In this document: positions 54,391 through 63,735 of the stretch, in pieces
Layout of the letters: the number at the start of each line of letters is the position of its first letter
Numbering within the stretch: the stretch's first letter is position 1
Source of the DNA: Phytopseudomonas flavescens
GTDB lineage: Bacteria; Pseudomonadota; Gammaproteobacteria; Pseudomonadales; Pseudomonadaceae
DNA length: 64,000 bases
Assembly: GCF_900100535.1 (NCBI RefSeq)
Contig: NZ_FNDG01000001.1
Span: 1 to 64,000 of the forward strand
Direction of reading: 5' to 3'
Position numbers and translations under genes: made by a program
Notes under the pieces: model-generated
What the model was told of the DNA's origin: nothing
Databases searched by the model: none
The model's input: only the letters and a program-made list of their open reading frames with translations

Positions 54391-55551
54391 CTATACGGTC
54401 GCCGCCGTTCTACCGCGCCAGGCGAAGCCCAGCACCATCAACAGCCCCAGCGCCGCCATCGCCGCACCCGCCAGGGAGATCGCCGGGTAGCCTAGCCCTG
54501 CGTTGATCACCGCGCCGCCCAGCGCCGCACCAATCGCGTTGCCGAAGTTGAAGGCGCCGATATTCACCGCCGAGGCCAGGTTGGGTGCGCCTTTGGCGGC
54601 GTCCATCACGCGCATCTGCAGCGGCGGCACAATGGCGAAGCTGGCGATACCCCAGATCAGGATGGCCAGCGCGGCCGGCAGTGGCCAGCGCATCAACACG
54701 GTGAACGCCAGCAAGACGATAATCAGCACGCTCAGCGAAACGATCAGGGTGCGGTCTATCGAACGGTCGGCGGCCTTGCCACCCCACATGTTGCCCAACG
54801 TGAGGCCCACGCCATAGAGCACCAGCATGGCGGTGATAAAGGCGGTGGAGGCATGGGTCTCGCTGTTGAGGATCGGCGCGATATAGGTGAACACGGTGAA
54901 CATCGCACTCGAGCCGACCACGGTCAGGGCCAATGCCCCCAGGACCGGGCCACGGCCCAGTGCGCGAACTTCGGCCATTACACCGACGCTTTTCGGCGCC
55001 GGCAGGTTGGGCAAGGCGAACCACAATGCGGCCATGGCCAGCACGCCGAGGCCGGTAATCCCCCAGAAAGCGGTGCGCCAGCCGAACAGCTCGCCAAACC
55101 AGGCGGCCAGCGGCACACCGCCAATGGTCGCCAGGGTCAGGCCCATGAACATCGCCGCGACCGCCCCGGCCCGTTTCTCCGCGGCGACCACGCTGGCGGC
55201 GACGATGGAGCCAACGCCGAAGAACGCGCCATGGTTCAGCGAGGTCACCACCCTGGCGACCAACAGGCTGGTGTAATCGGTGGCCAGGGCGGACATCAGG
55301 TTGCCCAGGGTGAAAATCGCCATGAGACCGATCAGCAGATAGCGCCGGGGAATCCGGCCGGTGGTCAGGGTCATCAGCGGCGCGCCGAGCAGGACGCCCA
55401 GGGCGTAGGCACTGACCAGCAGGCCGGCAGCGGGAATGGACACGCCGAGATCCGCGGCGATGCCCGGCAACATGCCCATGGGGGCGAACTCGGTAACGCC
55501 GATGCCGAAGGCGCCCATGGCGAGTGCTACGAGGGGTGGATTGATACGCAT
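54391..55551 (-). CDS. MFS transporter (AraJ/YdhP-type efflux)
   Basis: 386 residues with 12 hydrophobic segments and the MFS loop SAYALGVLLGAPLMTLTTGRIPRR after helix 2. It starts MRINPPLVALAMGAFGIGVTEFAPMGMLPGIA. The family exports sugars, chloramphenicol-like drugs or purine analogues; specificity is unknown. It is divergent from a LysR regulator (55646), which probably controls it. Confidence 0.88.
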   Translation of the reverse strand: MRINPPLVALAMGAFGIGVTEFAPMGMLPGIAADLGVSIPAAGLLVSAYALGVLLGAPLMTLTTGRIPRRYLLIGLMAIFTLGNLMSALATDYTSLLVARVVTSLNHGAFFGVGSIVAASVVAAEKRAGAVAAMFMGLTLATIGGVPLAAWFGELFGWRTAFWGITGLGVLAMAALWFALPNLPAPKSVGVMAEVRALGRGPVLGALALTVVGSSAMFTVFTYIAPILNSETHASTAFITAMLVLYGVGLTLGNMWGGKAADRSIDRTLIVSLSVLIIVLLAFTVLMRWPLPAALAILIWGIASFAIVPPLQMRVMDAAKGAPNLASAVNIGAFNFGNAIGAALGGAVINAGLGYPAISLAGAAMAALGLLMVLGFAWRGRTAATV

Positions 55552-55645
55552 GGCAAACTCCTTATCTATGCTGCGAATGCTACGATCCAGCCTTTTCAGG
55601 CGCTAGGTGGCATTTCTGGCATGCACCTTTGCCCAAGGAGCACAA

Positions 55646-56539
55646 ATGGACGTCAACGGCAGGTCAGGTGAAATGGGCGTGTTCGTCACGGTGGCGCAAC
55701 AGGGCAGCCTGTCGGCCGCCGCACGTGCACTGGGGCTGACACCCTCGGCGGTGAGCCGGATCATCGCCCGCACGGAACAACGTCTCGGCACTCGCCTGCT
55801 GCTGCGTACCACCCGGGCGATCACCCTGACGGCCGAAGGCGAGGCTTACCTGCGTGGTGCCAGGCGCATCCTCGCCGACCTGGCCGAGGTCGAAGACGCC
55901 ATCGCCGATCAGGGCATGCCCAGGGGCCGCCTGCGGGTCAGCGCCGCCCTCGGCCATGGGCGACTGGCCATCGTGCCCCTGGTGGCGGCCTTCAGCGCCC
56001 GCTACCCGAACATCCTCGTCGACCTCACCCTCGGCGACGAAGTGGTCGACATTCTCGGTGGCCAGGCCGATGTCGCCCTACGCTTCGGCCATCTGCCCGA
56101 CAGCCCGTTGACCGCGCGCAGGATCGGCGACACCGGCCAGGTGGTGGTGGCCTCGCCCGACTACCTGAAGCGCCACGGTACGCCCCAGGAACCGGAAGAC
56201 CTGCTGCGGCACAACTGCCTGCGCTTCAACTTCCGCCGTGCCGAACCCAACTGGCCGTTCGTGCGCGACGGCGTGGCGTTCTCCCTGAAGGTCGGCGGCA
56301 CTATCGAATGCAGCAGTGGCGAGGCGCTGGCGCAGCTGGCCCGCGTAGGCGCCGGCATCGCGCGCATCGGCGCATTCAGCGTGAGCGACGACCTGCAGCG
56401 CGGCGACCTGGTGCCGCTGCTGGAAGCCTGCAACCCCGGCGACCGGGAGCCGATTCATGCGGTATTCGTCGGTGGCGCGACGATGCCGGCACGGGTGCGG
56501 GCGTTCGTGGATTTCCTGCTGGAACAGCACCGGCTGTAG
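55646..56539 (+). CDS. LysR-family regulator
   Basis: 297 residues. HTH in FVTVAQQGSLSAAARALGLTPSAVSRIIARTEQRLGTRLLLR, followed by the effector-binding domain (GRLRVSAALGHGRLAIVPLV and VDIL GGQADVALRFG-like strands). The start ATG 55646 has AAGGAG at correct spacing; the earlier 55607 frame is rejected. Divergent from the MFS gene and likely its regulator. Confidence 0.9.
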   Translation: MDVNGRSGEMGVFVTVAQQGSLSAAARALGLTPSAVSRIIARTEQRLGTRLLLRTTRAITLTAEGEAYLRGARRILADLAEVEDAIADQGMPRGRLRVSAALGHGRLAIVPLVAAFSARYPNILVDLTLGDEVVDILGGQADVALRFGHLPDSPLTARRIGDTGQVVVASPDYLKRHGTPQEPEDLLRHNCLRFNFRRAEPNWPFVRDGVAFSLKVGGTIECSSGEALAQLARVGAGIARIGAFSVSDDLQRGDLVPLLEACNPGDREPIHAVFVGGATMPARVRAFVDFLLEQHRL

Positions 56540-56630
56540 GCCCTGGCGGGCCGCCATGGGCCTCACCACGCCTCAACAGGAAACCGCGCAGCGTGGGCTG
56601 CAACCGGGGTTCCATCCCCGTACGGCGAAA

Positions 56631-57938
56631 TCAGGCCCGCATCATATTGGCCGCCTGCTCGGTGGCCTCGGTGGTTCGTGTCGCCAGCTTGCGCACCTCA
56701 TCGGCGACCACCGCGAACCCTCTCCCCGCTTCACCCGCGCGGGCAGCCTCGATCGCGGCGTTCAGTGCCAGCAGGTTGGTCTGGCTGGCAATGCTCTGGA
56801 TGGTGCCGACGATCTGGGTCAGCTTGGCGATGTTCGACTCCAGCGTGCGCTGGTGAGCCGCCTCGACCTCGCGCATGGCGTTCTGCTGGTGCTGCAGGTC
56901 GATATCCACGAGCGCCCCGACCACCCGCAGCGGTGCTCCATGGGCATCGCGTTTGGTCTGGCCGCGTGCCCTGAACCACCGGTACTCGCCGCTCTTCATC
57001 TTCAAGCGATACTCGATGTCGAATGGGGTCTTGCCGGAGCGGTCACCCAGGTGTGCCTGGAACGCTTCGATGCTGTAGGCCTTGTCCTCGGGATGCAGGC
57101 GCGACGCCCAGCTGTCGAGCACGTCGGGGAATTCCTCGACGGTCTCGAAGCCCAGCAGACGGCGGAACTGCGGAGACCACCAGAACGGGTTCTTCGGGTT
57201 GACCGGATCGCCCGCAATCACCTCCATATCCCACAAGCCGTCCGACAGCATCTCCCGGGCCAGTTCGAAGCGGGTGATGATCACATCGTGCTGCTGCTCG
57301 CGTTCCAGCTCATCGTGGATGTCGCGCAGTGCCCCGGCGACGCGCAGCGGCATGCCGCGCCCATCGCGCAGGGTTTCGCCCTGGGCAAAGAACCAGCGAT
57401 AGCTGCCGTCCTTCATGGCCAGGCGATTCCTGACCCGGTAAGGGGTCATGCCGGACTTGTCGTTCAAGTGGCGGGCGAACGCGTCGAGCGTGGCGGCCTT
57501 GTCGTCCGGGTGCAGGCGATCAGCCCAGCTGGCCAGCACATTGGGGAAGTCCTGCTCGTTGCGAAAGCCGAGCATCTCCCTGAACTGTTGCGACCACCAG
57601 AACCGGTTACGAGGGTTCACCGGGTCTCCCGCGACCACCTCCATATCCCAGAGGCCTTCACTCGAGGCGCGGTTGACGAGGTCGAAGCGGGTTTCCGAGG
57701 CCTTGGAGCTGGCGTCGGCTTCAGCCAGCAACAGGCGCGCAGACTCCAGTTCGCGCTCCAGCTCGGCGAGCCGTGCCTCGTTTCGTGCTGCTTTCTGTTC
57801 CCGTGAGATCCATTCACGTTGCACCTCTGCCCAGTTGGCCGGGCCACGGCCGGCAGCGCCGTGGGAGGGGCCTGGAAGCGAGGCGGTCAGTTGCTTGAGA
57901 GCCTGAAGCTCACTGCGTTTGCGTAATAGATGCAGCAT
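56631..57938 (-). CDS. Soluble chemoreceptor with duplicated PAS domains and a short signalling tip
   Basis: 435 residues, no membrane helix. After a coiled-coil N-terminus, two PAS_3-type domains repeat the same pattern: [21 protein letters not shown] (about 90) and [21 protein letters not shown] (about 220), each with HPDDK/HPEDK and a YRWFRAR/FAQGET strand. The C-terminal signalling region holds the tip [21 protein letters not shown] but ends ~60 residues later, so only a short coiled coil is present. It resembles BdlA/Aer-type receptors that sense redox or metabolic state. Confidence 0.9.
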   Translation of the reverse strand: MLHLLRKRSELQALKQLTASLPGPSHGAAGRGPANWAEVQREWISREQKAARNEARLAELERELESARLLLAEADASSKASETRFDLVNRASSEGLWDMEVVAGDPVNPRNRFWWSQQFREMLGFRNEQDFPNVLASWADRLHPDDKAATLDAFARHLNDKSGMTPYRVRNRLAMKDGSYRWFFAQGETLRDGRGMPLRVAGALRDIHDELEREQQHDVIITRFELAREMLSDGLWDMEVIAGDPVNPKNPFWWSPQFRRLLGFETVEEFPDVLDSWASRLHPEDKAYSIEAFQAHLGDRSGKTPFDIEYRLKMKSGEYRWFRARGQTKRDAHGAPLRVVGALVDIDLQHQQNAMREVEAAHQRTLESNIAKLTQIVGTIQSIASQTNLLALNAAIEAARAGEAGRGFAVVADEVRKLATRTTEATEQAANMMRA

Positions 57939-58157
57939 GGTTCGATACTCGGAGTGAAGACGGAAGATGCCGAATCCATGGCAACAAAGTACTTGGCAGG
58001 CAGCTGGCTACGCAGGGGCCACCGTAGGCGAGCAGCCAGCGCAGACGGTTCGACCGGCGCAGCCCGGGAAAGGTTGCGGTTTTTCTGACATCATTGTGAC
58101 ATCTGTCATGGGGGCTGTAGCGTGACGCCCGTCGGATCGCCGTCGGCAGCCTGCGGA

Positions 58158-58373
58158 TCACGGCCCGATCACCTGGCGGATCCACGAGGCAGCAGCCACC
58201 ACCAGGACGATCAGCACCACCAGCAACAGGAAACCGACGAAGCCTGGAAAAAAATACAGGTAGCTGTTGGTGTCGTTGTAGCGCCCGCCGGTGAGGCATT
58301 TCAGCACCCATAACCCCAGTGCCCTGAAAACAACCTCGACGATGAAACCGGTGATAGTGGACAGCACTTCCAT
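58158..58373 (-). CDS. Small hydrophobic membrane protein, 71 aa
   Basis: 71 residues, mostly hydrophobic, with two segments (TITGFIVEVVFRALGLWVL and YLYFFPGFVGFLLLVVLIVLVVAAA). A strong GGAG lies 5 bases before the ATG. No known family. It is alone, between the PAS receptor and the MarR gene. Confidence 0.6.
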   Translation of the reverse strand: MEVLSTITGFIVEVVFRALGLWVLKCLTGGRYNDTNSYLYFFPGFVGFLLLVVLIVLVVAAASWIRQVIGP

Positions 58374-58476
58374 GACATCTCCTGCTCACCGCGCTGACGG
58401 GGCTCGGCCTGTCACCCACGCTGTGCGCGGCGTGCGATGAGCACGCCTGACGGGGTTTCGGCCCGACGACAACGCC

Positions 58477-58977
58477 CTATCGCCCCCCCTGCTCCAAGCC
58501 AGCCAGCAGCTTGCCGGTCAGCCTGTGCAGCTGCTGCTGTTCAGCGACGGTCAGCGCTGCCAGCACCCGCTGCAGGTTGCCGACATGGGCCGCGAGCAGG
58601 CCGTCGATCAGTTCGAAACCCGCTGGGGTCAGGGCCACCAGGATGCCACGGCGGTCGCTCGGGTGGCTACGTCGCTCGATCAGGCCGGCCTTTTCCAGGC
58701 GGTCGATACGGCTGGTCATGCCGCCGGAGGAGATCATCGCGCTTTCGTACAGCGCGGTGGGCATCAACGCGTAGGGCTCGCCGGAACGGCGCAAGGTCGC
58801 GAGCAGGTCGAACTCGCCGGCCTGCAAGCCGTGCTCGGCGAAGAACGGCAGCAGATGATCACGGCTGATCACCTGGGACAGTTCGCCCAGCCGACCGATC
58901 ACCGCCATGGAGAAGCCGTCCAGATCCGGGCGTTGCCGTTGCCACTGCTCGGCGGCCAGTTGTGCACGATCTTGCAT
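58477..58977 (-). CDS. MarR-family regulator
   Basis: 166 residues with a MarR winged helix (GGMTSRIDRLEKAGLIERRSHPSDRRGILVALTPAG) and helices for dimerisation on both sides. The family represses neighbours and is released by phenolic ligands or oxidation. It is divergent from the EamA gene, and a perfect TATCTTG-CTAT-CAAGATA operator sits between them (58991-59008). It likely controls the EamA/CynX exporter pair. Confidence 0.9.
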   Translation of the reverse strand: MQDRAQLAAEQWQRQRPDLDGFSMAVIGRLGELSQVISRDHLLPFFAEHGLQAGEFDLLATLRRSGEPYALMPTALYESAMISSGGMTSRIDRLEKAGLIERRSHPSDRRGILVALTPAGFELIDGLLAAHVGNLQRVLAALTVAEQQQLHRLTGKLLAGLEQGGR

Positions 58978-58990
58978 GTCGCCCTCGATT

Positions 58991-59008
58991 TATCTTGCTA
59001 TCAAGATA
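58991..59008. promoter_or_regulatory. Probable MarR operator
   Basis: TATCTTG - CTAT - CAAGATA, a perfect 7+7 dyad with a 4-nt spacer, in the gap between the divergent MarR and EamA genes. The ATCTTG half-site is a common MarR-type sequence. Confidence 0.65.
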
Positions 59009-59048
59009 CTTTTCAAAAAGAATGTTGCCATCTTAGCGTATTCACCGG

Positions 59049-59963
59049 ATGAGACCAGCCATGCCACCTGCCAATTCACGCCCGCTACTGGCACTCATGC
59101 TGTTGCTCGCCATCGGCGCGCTGATGGGGCTGACCAGCAATCTGGTGAAGCTGGCCAGTGCAGCCGGCTGGGCGCCGCTGGCCTACCTGTTGTGGAGCCT
59201 GCTGGGGGGCGGCCTGCTGCTGCTGGCGTTCACCCGCCTGCGGGGCGAGCCCCCAGGCCTGAGTCCCCGCCTGCAACGCTACTACCTGGCCTCCGGCCTG
59301 CTCAGCATCGCCCTGCCCAATGGCCTGCTGTTCAGTTCGATTCCCCAGGTCGGCGCCGGCTTCGCCTCCATGTGCCTGGCGTTTCCGCCGCTGATCACCT
59401 ACCTGCTGGCCCTGGCGCTGCGCATGGAGCCGCTGAGCCGCGTGCGCCTGCTGGGTATCTGCATTGGCCTGGGCGGCAGCCTGCTGCTGGCACTCGACAA
59501 GCTGCGCAGTGGCGACAGCCCGCTGCTGTGGATCGCCGCCGCGCTGGCCGTGCCGGTGTTCCTCGGCCTGGGCAATATTTACCGTTCGCGCTATTGGCCG
59601 GCGGGTGCCAGCCCGCTGTCGCTGGCGCCCGGCATGCTGTTCGGTGGCGCGCTGCTCCTGCTGCCGCTGGCCCTGTTCGAGGTCAGCCTCGCCCCGACCC
59701 TGGACAGCGTGCTGGCGATCAGCCTGCTGGTGGCGCAGATGGCGCTGTTCGCCATCGTCTACGCCCTGTACTTCGTGCTGCAGAAACTCGCTGGCGCGGT
59801 GTACCTCAGCCAGATCGGCTCGGTGGCGGCGATGCTCGGGGCGGCCATGGCGGTGACGCTGCTGGGCGAACGCGGCAGCCTCCCCATGCTGCTGGCAGCA
59901 TTGTGCATCGTCGGCGGCGTGCTGCTGGTGGCCTGGCGTGGTGCCCAGGAGAACAAACCATGA
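59049..59963 (+). CDS. EamA/DMT-family transporter
   Basis: 304 residues, ten membrane segments in two EamA repeats (LALMLLLAIGALMGLTSNLV and LSLAPGMLFGGALLLLPLAL mark the halves). Exporter of unknown substrate. The start may be ATG 59049 or 59061. It overlaps the next gene as ATGA (59960-59963), so the two are co-translated. Confidence 0.85.
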   Translation: MRPAMPPANSRPLLALMLLLAIGALMGLTSNLVKLASAAGWAPLAYLLWSLLGGGLLLLAFTRLRGEPPGLSPRLQRYYLASGLLSIALPNGLLFSSIPQVGAGFASMCLAFPPLITYLLALALRMEPLSRVRLLGICIGLGGSLLLALDKLRSGDSPLLWIAAALAVPVFLGLGNIYRSRYWPAGASPLSLAPGMLFGGALLLLPLALFEVSLAPTLDSVLAISLLVAQMALFAIVYALYFVLQKLAGAVYLSQIGSVAAMLGAAMAVTLLGERGSLPMLLAALCIVGGVLLVAWRGAQENKP

Positions 59964-61111
59964 AACGCCAGTCATTGCTGTTGTTCGCCATCGTGCTGCT
60001 CGGCCTCAACCTGCGCCCGGTACTGGCGGCGGTGGGCCCGTTGCTCGACCGCCTCCAGCTCGACAGCGGCCTGGGCCATATTGGCGCCAGCCTGCTGACC
60101 AGCTTGCCCGTGGTGATCATGGGCCTGGGTGCCCTGGCGGCCAGCGCCCTGCGCCGCTACCTCGGCGAGCGCACTGGCATCTTCCTCGGCGGGCTGCTGC
60201 CTGAGGCAACGCCGCTGATCGCCAGCGCGTTGCTGGCCGGCGCCGGTATCGCCTTCGTGCAGGCGTTGTTGCCAGGGTTGATCAAGGCGCGCTTCGCCGC
60301 GGACAGCAGCCGCCTGATCGGTTTCTACAGTTGCGCGATCATGGGCGGTGCGGCCTTCGGTGCGGCGCTCACCCCCTTGTTGGCGCAATGGCTGGGGTGG
60401 TCCTGGGCGCTGGCGGCCTGGGGCCTGCCTGCCCTTGCAGCCGCCGCGTTGTGGTGGCGCGCCGCACCTGGCGAAGCGCCTGCGACAACGGCCAACCTGC
60501 CGCATCTGGATCTCTGGCGCTCGCCGCGCGCCTGGCTGCTGCTGAGTTTCTTCGGGGTGGGCACCGCTGGCTACACCCTGGTGCTGGCCTGGTTGCCGCC
60601 CTACTACACCGCCCTGGGCTGGAGCGCCCAGTCCAGCGGCCTGCTGCTGGCGGCGCTGACGCTCTGCGAGGTGACCGCCGGGCTGTTGGTATCGAGCCTG
60701 CTGGCGCGCTTCGCGGACCGCCGCATCCTGCTCGCCGTGGTGCTGGCGTCACTGCTGGCGGGGCTGCTTGGTTTGCTGATCGCGCCGCTGCAGTGGGTCG
60801 TGCCGATCTGCATCCTCGTGGGTATCGGCATCGGTGCGCTGTTCCCGCTGTCGCTGGTGGTGGCCCAGGATCATCTCGACGACCCACGCCAGACTGGCGA
60901 CCTGCTGGCCTTCGTGCAGGGCGGCGGCTACCTGATCGCCGCTTGCGCCCCGCTGCTGGCGGGCCTGCTGCGCCAGTACACCGACGACCTGCGCCTAAGC
61001 TGGCTGGCCATGGCGGTGGCCACCCTGGCGCTGATGGCCATGGCGACGCGCTTCAAGCCGGGTAGCGGGCATTTTCATACGCGAGGCGGTCGAGCTTCAT
61101 CCACGGCATAA
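59960..61111 (+). CDS. CynX/NimT-type MFS transporter
   Basis: 383 residues, 11-12 membrane segments, with the CynX-type opening LLLFAIVLLGLNLRPVLAAVGPLL. The family includes cyanate and nitroimidazole-type permeases. Around residues 65-85 the sequence (RYLGERTGIFLGGLLPEATP) seems shorter than in relatives I recall, so a helix may be truncated; this needs checking. The open frame upstream of 59960 is a shadow over the EamA gene. Confidence 0.83.
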   Translation: MKRQSLLLFAIVLLGLNLRPVLAAVGPLLDRLQLDSGLGHIGASLLTSLPVVIMGLGALAASALRRYLGERTGIFLGGLLPEATPLIASALLAGAGIAFVQALLPGLIKARFAADSSRLIGFYSCAIMGGAAFGAALTPLLAQWLGWSWALAAWGLPALAAAALWWRAAPGEAPATTANLPHLDLWRSPRAWLLLSFFGVGTAGYTLVLAWLPPYYTALGWSAQSSGLLLAALTLCEVTAGLLVSSLLARFADRRILLAVVLASLLAGLLGLLIAPLQWVVPICILVGIGIGALFPLSLVVAQDHLDDPRQTGDLLAFVQGGGYLIAACAPLLAGLLRQYTDDLRLSWLAMAVATLALMAMATRFKPGSGHFHTRGGRASSTA

Positions 61112-61181
61112 TCGAAACACTGAGTGATCCACCGCCACGCCGGTCTGAGCGCGCAGCGCTCTCCTGTTTCCGAGGTTCCAC

Positions 61182-62207
61182 ATGTCGTCACCCCGCGTCG
61201 GCTTCGCCTGCCAATACCGCCACCCTGATCGCAGCCTGCCGGCAGGCGAGTTGAAAATCATCGAGGCAGCGTTCAACCCGCGCACCACGACCCTGCGCTG
61301 GATGGACAGCGTCGCCCAGCCGCTCGCGCACGCCAAGCTGATCGAGATCGTCGAGCACAATCTGCAGGCCCAGCTGCGCCTGCTCGCCTATGTCGCCAGC
61401 CTGCCGAAGCCGTTGCAGATGCTGCGTCTGAGCAGCGACCTGCTGCCGTTCTACAGCCACCCGAAGGTCAGCGCCTTCTACCGCGCCCCGACGATCCAGC
61501 GGCGCCTGATCGAAGGCTTCGCGGCGATAGGCGCGGCTGCCCGCGAGGCGGATATCCGGCTGTCCATGCACCCCGGCCAGTACTGCGTGCTCGGCTCCGA
61601 CCGGCCGGACGTGGTGGAGAACAGCATCGCCGAGTTCGAGTACCACGCCGACATGATTCGCATGATGGGCTACGGCAGGCGTTTCCAGGATTTCAAATGC
61701 AACCTGCACATCGCCGGCAAGCTGGGCGGTGAGGGTATCCGCGCGGTGTGGCCGCGTCTGTCAGAGGAAGCGCGCCACTGCATCACCTTCGAGAACGACG
61801 AAAAGACCTATGGCGTCGACGCCTGCCTGGCCCTCGCCGACCTGGCGCCGGTGGTGCTGGACGTGCACCACTGCTGGATCCATGAGGACGACTACATCGA
61901 CCCGCACGCCGAGCGGGTGGCGCGCATCATCGACAGCTGGCGTGGCGTGCGGCCGACCATGCACCTCTCGCAGCCGCAGGAACGCTTGCAGGAGCTGGGG
62001 CTGAGCGCCGAGCGCAAGCTGCAAATGCCCGAGGTACTCAAGGTCGTGCCGAAACGCGAGCTCTACGGCCACAGTGCACGCATGTGGAACCAGTGGACGA
62101 ACGCCTACGTCCTGCAATTCCTCGACCGCTTCGACATCATGTTCGAGTCCAAGGACAAGAACCTGGCGACCCTGGAATTTCATGAGCGGTACCTGAACGC
62201 CGACTAG
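61182..62207 (+). CDS. uvsE: UV DNA damage endonuclease UvsE (UVDE)
   Basis: 341 residues, TIM-barrel UVDE family: GFACQYRHPDRSL, LRLSSDLLPFYSHPK, RLSMHPGQYCVLGS, ITFENDEKTYGV and LDVHHCWIHED give the family metal-binding and substrate residues (His and Glu). It nicks DNA 5' of UV photoproducts such as cyclobutane dimers and 6-4 products, starting an alternative repair route. It is convergent with the NodT gene and separated from it by a terminator. Confidence 0.9.
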   Translation: MSSPRVGFACQYRHPDRSLPAGELKIIEAAFNPRTTTLRWMDSVAQPLAHAKLIEIVEHNLQAQLRLLAYVASLPKPLQMLRLSSDLLPFYSHPKVSAFYRAPTIQRRLIEGFAAIGAAAREADIRLSMHPGQYCVLGSDRPDVVENSIAEFEYHADMIRMMGYGRRFQDFKCNLHIAGKLGGEGIRAVWPRLSEEARHCITFENDEKTYGVDACLALADLAPVVLDVHHCWIHEDDYIDPHAERVARIIDSWRGVRPTMHLSQPQERLQELGLSAERKLQMPEVLKVVPKRELYGHSARMWNQWTNAYVLQFLDRFDIMFESKDKNLATLEFHERYLNAD

Positions 62208-62245
62208 CCGAATGCGCTTAAGCCGCTTCACATAGCCTCGGTCGA

Positions 62246-62285
62246 GCGCAGCGACACCCGGGGCTTTTTCCTGGGTATCGCTGCG
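62246..62285. terminator. Convergent terminator between uvsE and the NodT-type gene
   Basis: GCGCAGCGA-CACCC (62246-62259) pairs with GGGT-A-TCGCTGCG (62273-62285), with one C/A mismatch. The loop contains a T-rich GGGGCTTTTTCCT stretch. It lies between two convergent genes. Confidence 0.55.
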
Positions 62286-62297
62286 TTCAACGCCAGG

Positions 62298-63734
62298 CTA
62301 CGTCGGGTTTTCATCCCCCTGCCAGCCGCCGCCCAGGGCGCGGTAAAGCGTCACCAACGCCAGCGAGGTGGCCTGGCTGCTATCCACCAGTTCCTCTTCG
62401 TTGACGAGCAAGGCGTGCTGCACCGATAGCACGTTGAGGTAGTCCACGGTGCCCTGGGCGTATTGCTGCTCGGCGTTGTCCAGGGCTTCGCGGCTTTGCG
62501 CGACGGCTTCGTGCAGGTGATCGTGACGGCGTTGCTGGGCCTGGTAGGCAGCCATGGCGTCGTCCACTTCGTGCCAGGCGCCGAGTACCGTGCGCTGATA
62601 GGCGATGGCCGCCTCCTGCTGCTGCGCCTCGCGCAACTGCAGCACGCCTTGCCGTCGGCCGCCATCGAACAATGGCACGCTGACGGACGGGCCGATGGCG
62701 AAACGGTGCGCCGACCAGCCATCCAGATCGCTCAACTGCAGGGCCTGCAGGCCGAGGTCACCGGACAGGGTGATGCGTGGATAGAAATCCGCCTGGGCCA
62801 CGCCGATGCTGGCGGTCGCGCCATGCAGTTGCGCTTCGGCCTGACGAATGTCCGGGCGACGGCTGGCCAGTTCGCTGGGCAGCCCGACCGGCACGCGCAG
62901 CGGTCCCTGGGGAATCGCCGCCGGCTCGGCGAGCTCCGGCAGGCCACCGGGTCCCTGGCCGAGCAACAGGCCGAGTGCGTTGATCAGTTGTCGCTCACGC
63001 CATTGCAGGGGCTCCAGGCGGGCCTCGAGGGAAGCGACCCTGGCAGCGGCCTCGGCCACTTCGAGGCGCGTGGCCACGCCGTCGGCCAGGCGGGTTCTGT
63101 TGAGCTCCAGGCTACGCCGGGCGATCTGCAGGTTCTGCTCGGTAATCACCCGCACCTGCTGCGCCGAACGCAGCTGGATGTAACCCGTAGCGGTCTCCGC
63201 CATCACCGCGAGGGCGGCGCCGTCGCGCAGGGCTTCGACACCTTGCAACCGGGCATCGGCGGCTTCTACCTCGCGGCGCACCCGGCCCCACAGGTCGAGC
63301 TCCCAGGTCGCGCCCAGGCCCGCCTGCCAGAGGCTGTAGTTTTCCTTGCCGGCATTGCCGGACGGGTCGTTGAGCCCCTCCTCGCTATTGCGCGAACGGC
63401 TGTAGCCGCCATTGCCATCGAGCTTCGGCCCGGTAGCCGCGGCGGTACTCTGGCGCATCGCGCGGCTTTGCTGCACGCGGCTGGCGGCGAGCTGCAGATC
63501 CAGGTTGCCCGCCAGCGCCCGCCTCACCAGCGCACTCAGTTGCGGGTCGGCGAAGCTGTCCCACCAATGCGCATCGACCGCGCCGGCAACTGGCAGGCTG
63601 CGTGCGGCGGCCTCGCTCGCCTTCGGCCAGCGTTCGGGCAGCTGCGCCCTGGGCGCCTGGAAGTTGGGGCCGAGGGTGCAGGCGCCGAGCAGCAACCCGC
63701 TGCCGATCAGGCCGACACGAAGGATTCGGTTCAT
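62298..63734 (-). CDS. Outer-membrane efflux channel (NodT/OprM type)
   Basis: 478 residues. Lipoprotein signal GLIGSGLLLGACTLG (lipobox LGAC), then the TolC-type repeated coiled-coil and barrel pattern (for example AGNLDLQLAASRVQQSRA and VATRLEVAEAAARVASLEA). The family forms the outer-membrane exit of tripartite pumps. It starts one base after the stop of the HlyD-like gene (TGA-G-ATG), so both are in one operon. Start ATG 63734 is preferred over longer frames because the signal peptide begins there. Confidence 0.92.
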   Translation of the reverse strand: MNRILRVGLIGSGLLLGACTLGPNFQAPRAQLPERWPKASEAAARSLPVAGAVDAHWWDSFADPQLSALVRRALAGNLDLQLAASRVQQSRAMRQSTAAATGPKLDGNGGYSRSRNSEEGLNDPSGNAGKENYSLWQAGLGATWELDLWGRVRREVEAADARLQGVEALRDGAALAVMAETATGYIQLRSAQQVRVITEQNLQIARRSLELNRTRLADGVATRLEVAEAAARVASLEARLEPLQWRERQLINALGLLLGQGPGGLPELAEPAAIPQGPLRVPVGLPSELASRRPDIRQAEAQLHGATASIGVAQADFYPRITLSGDLGLQALQLSDLDGWSAHRFAIGPSVSVPLFDGGRRQGVLQLREAQQQEAAIAYQRTVLGAWHEVDDAMAAYQAQQRRHDHLHEAVAQSREALDNAEQQYAQGTVDYLNVLSVQHALLVNEEELVDSSQATSLALVTLYRALGGGWQGDENPT

Positions 63735-63735
63735 C

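Noticed and set aside
58907-59959. Upstream extension of the CynX-type gene
   Set aside because: It passes through the EamA gene in another frame; the ATGA overlap gives the start at 59960.
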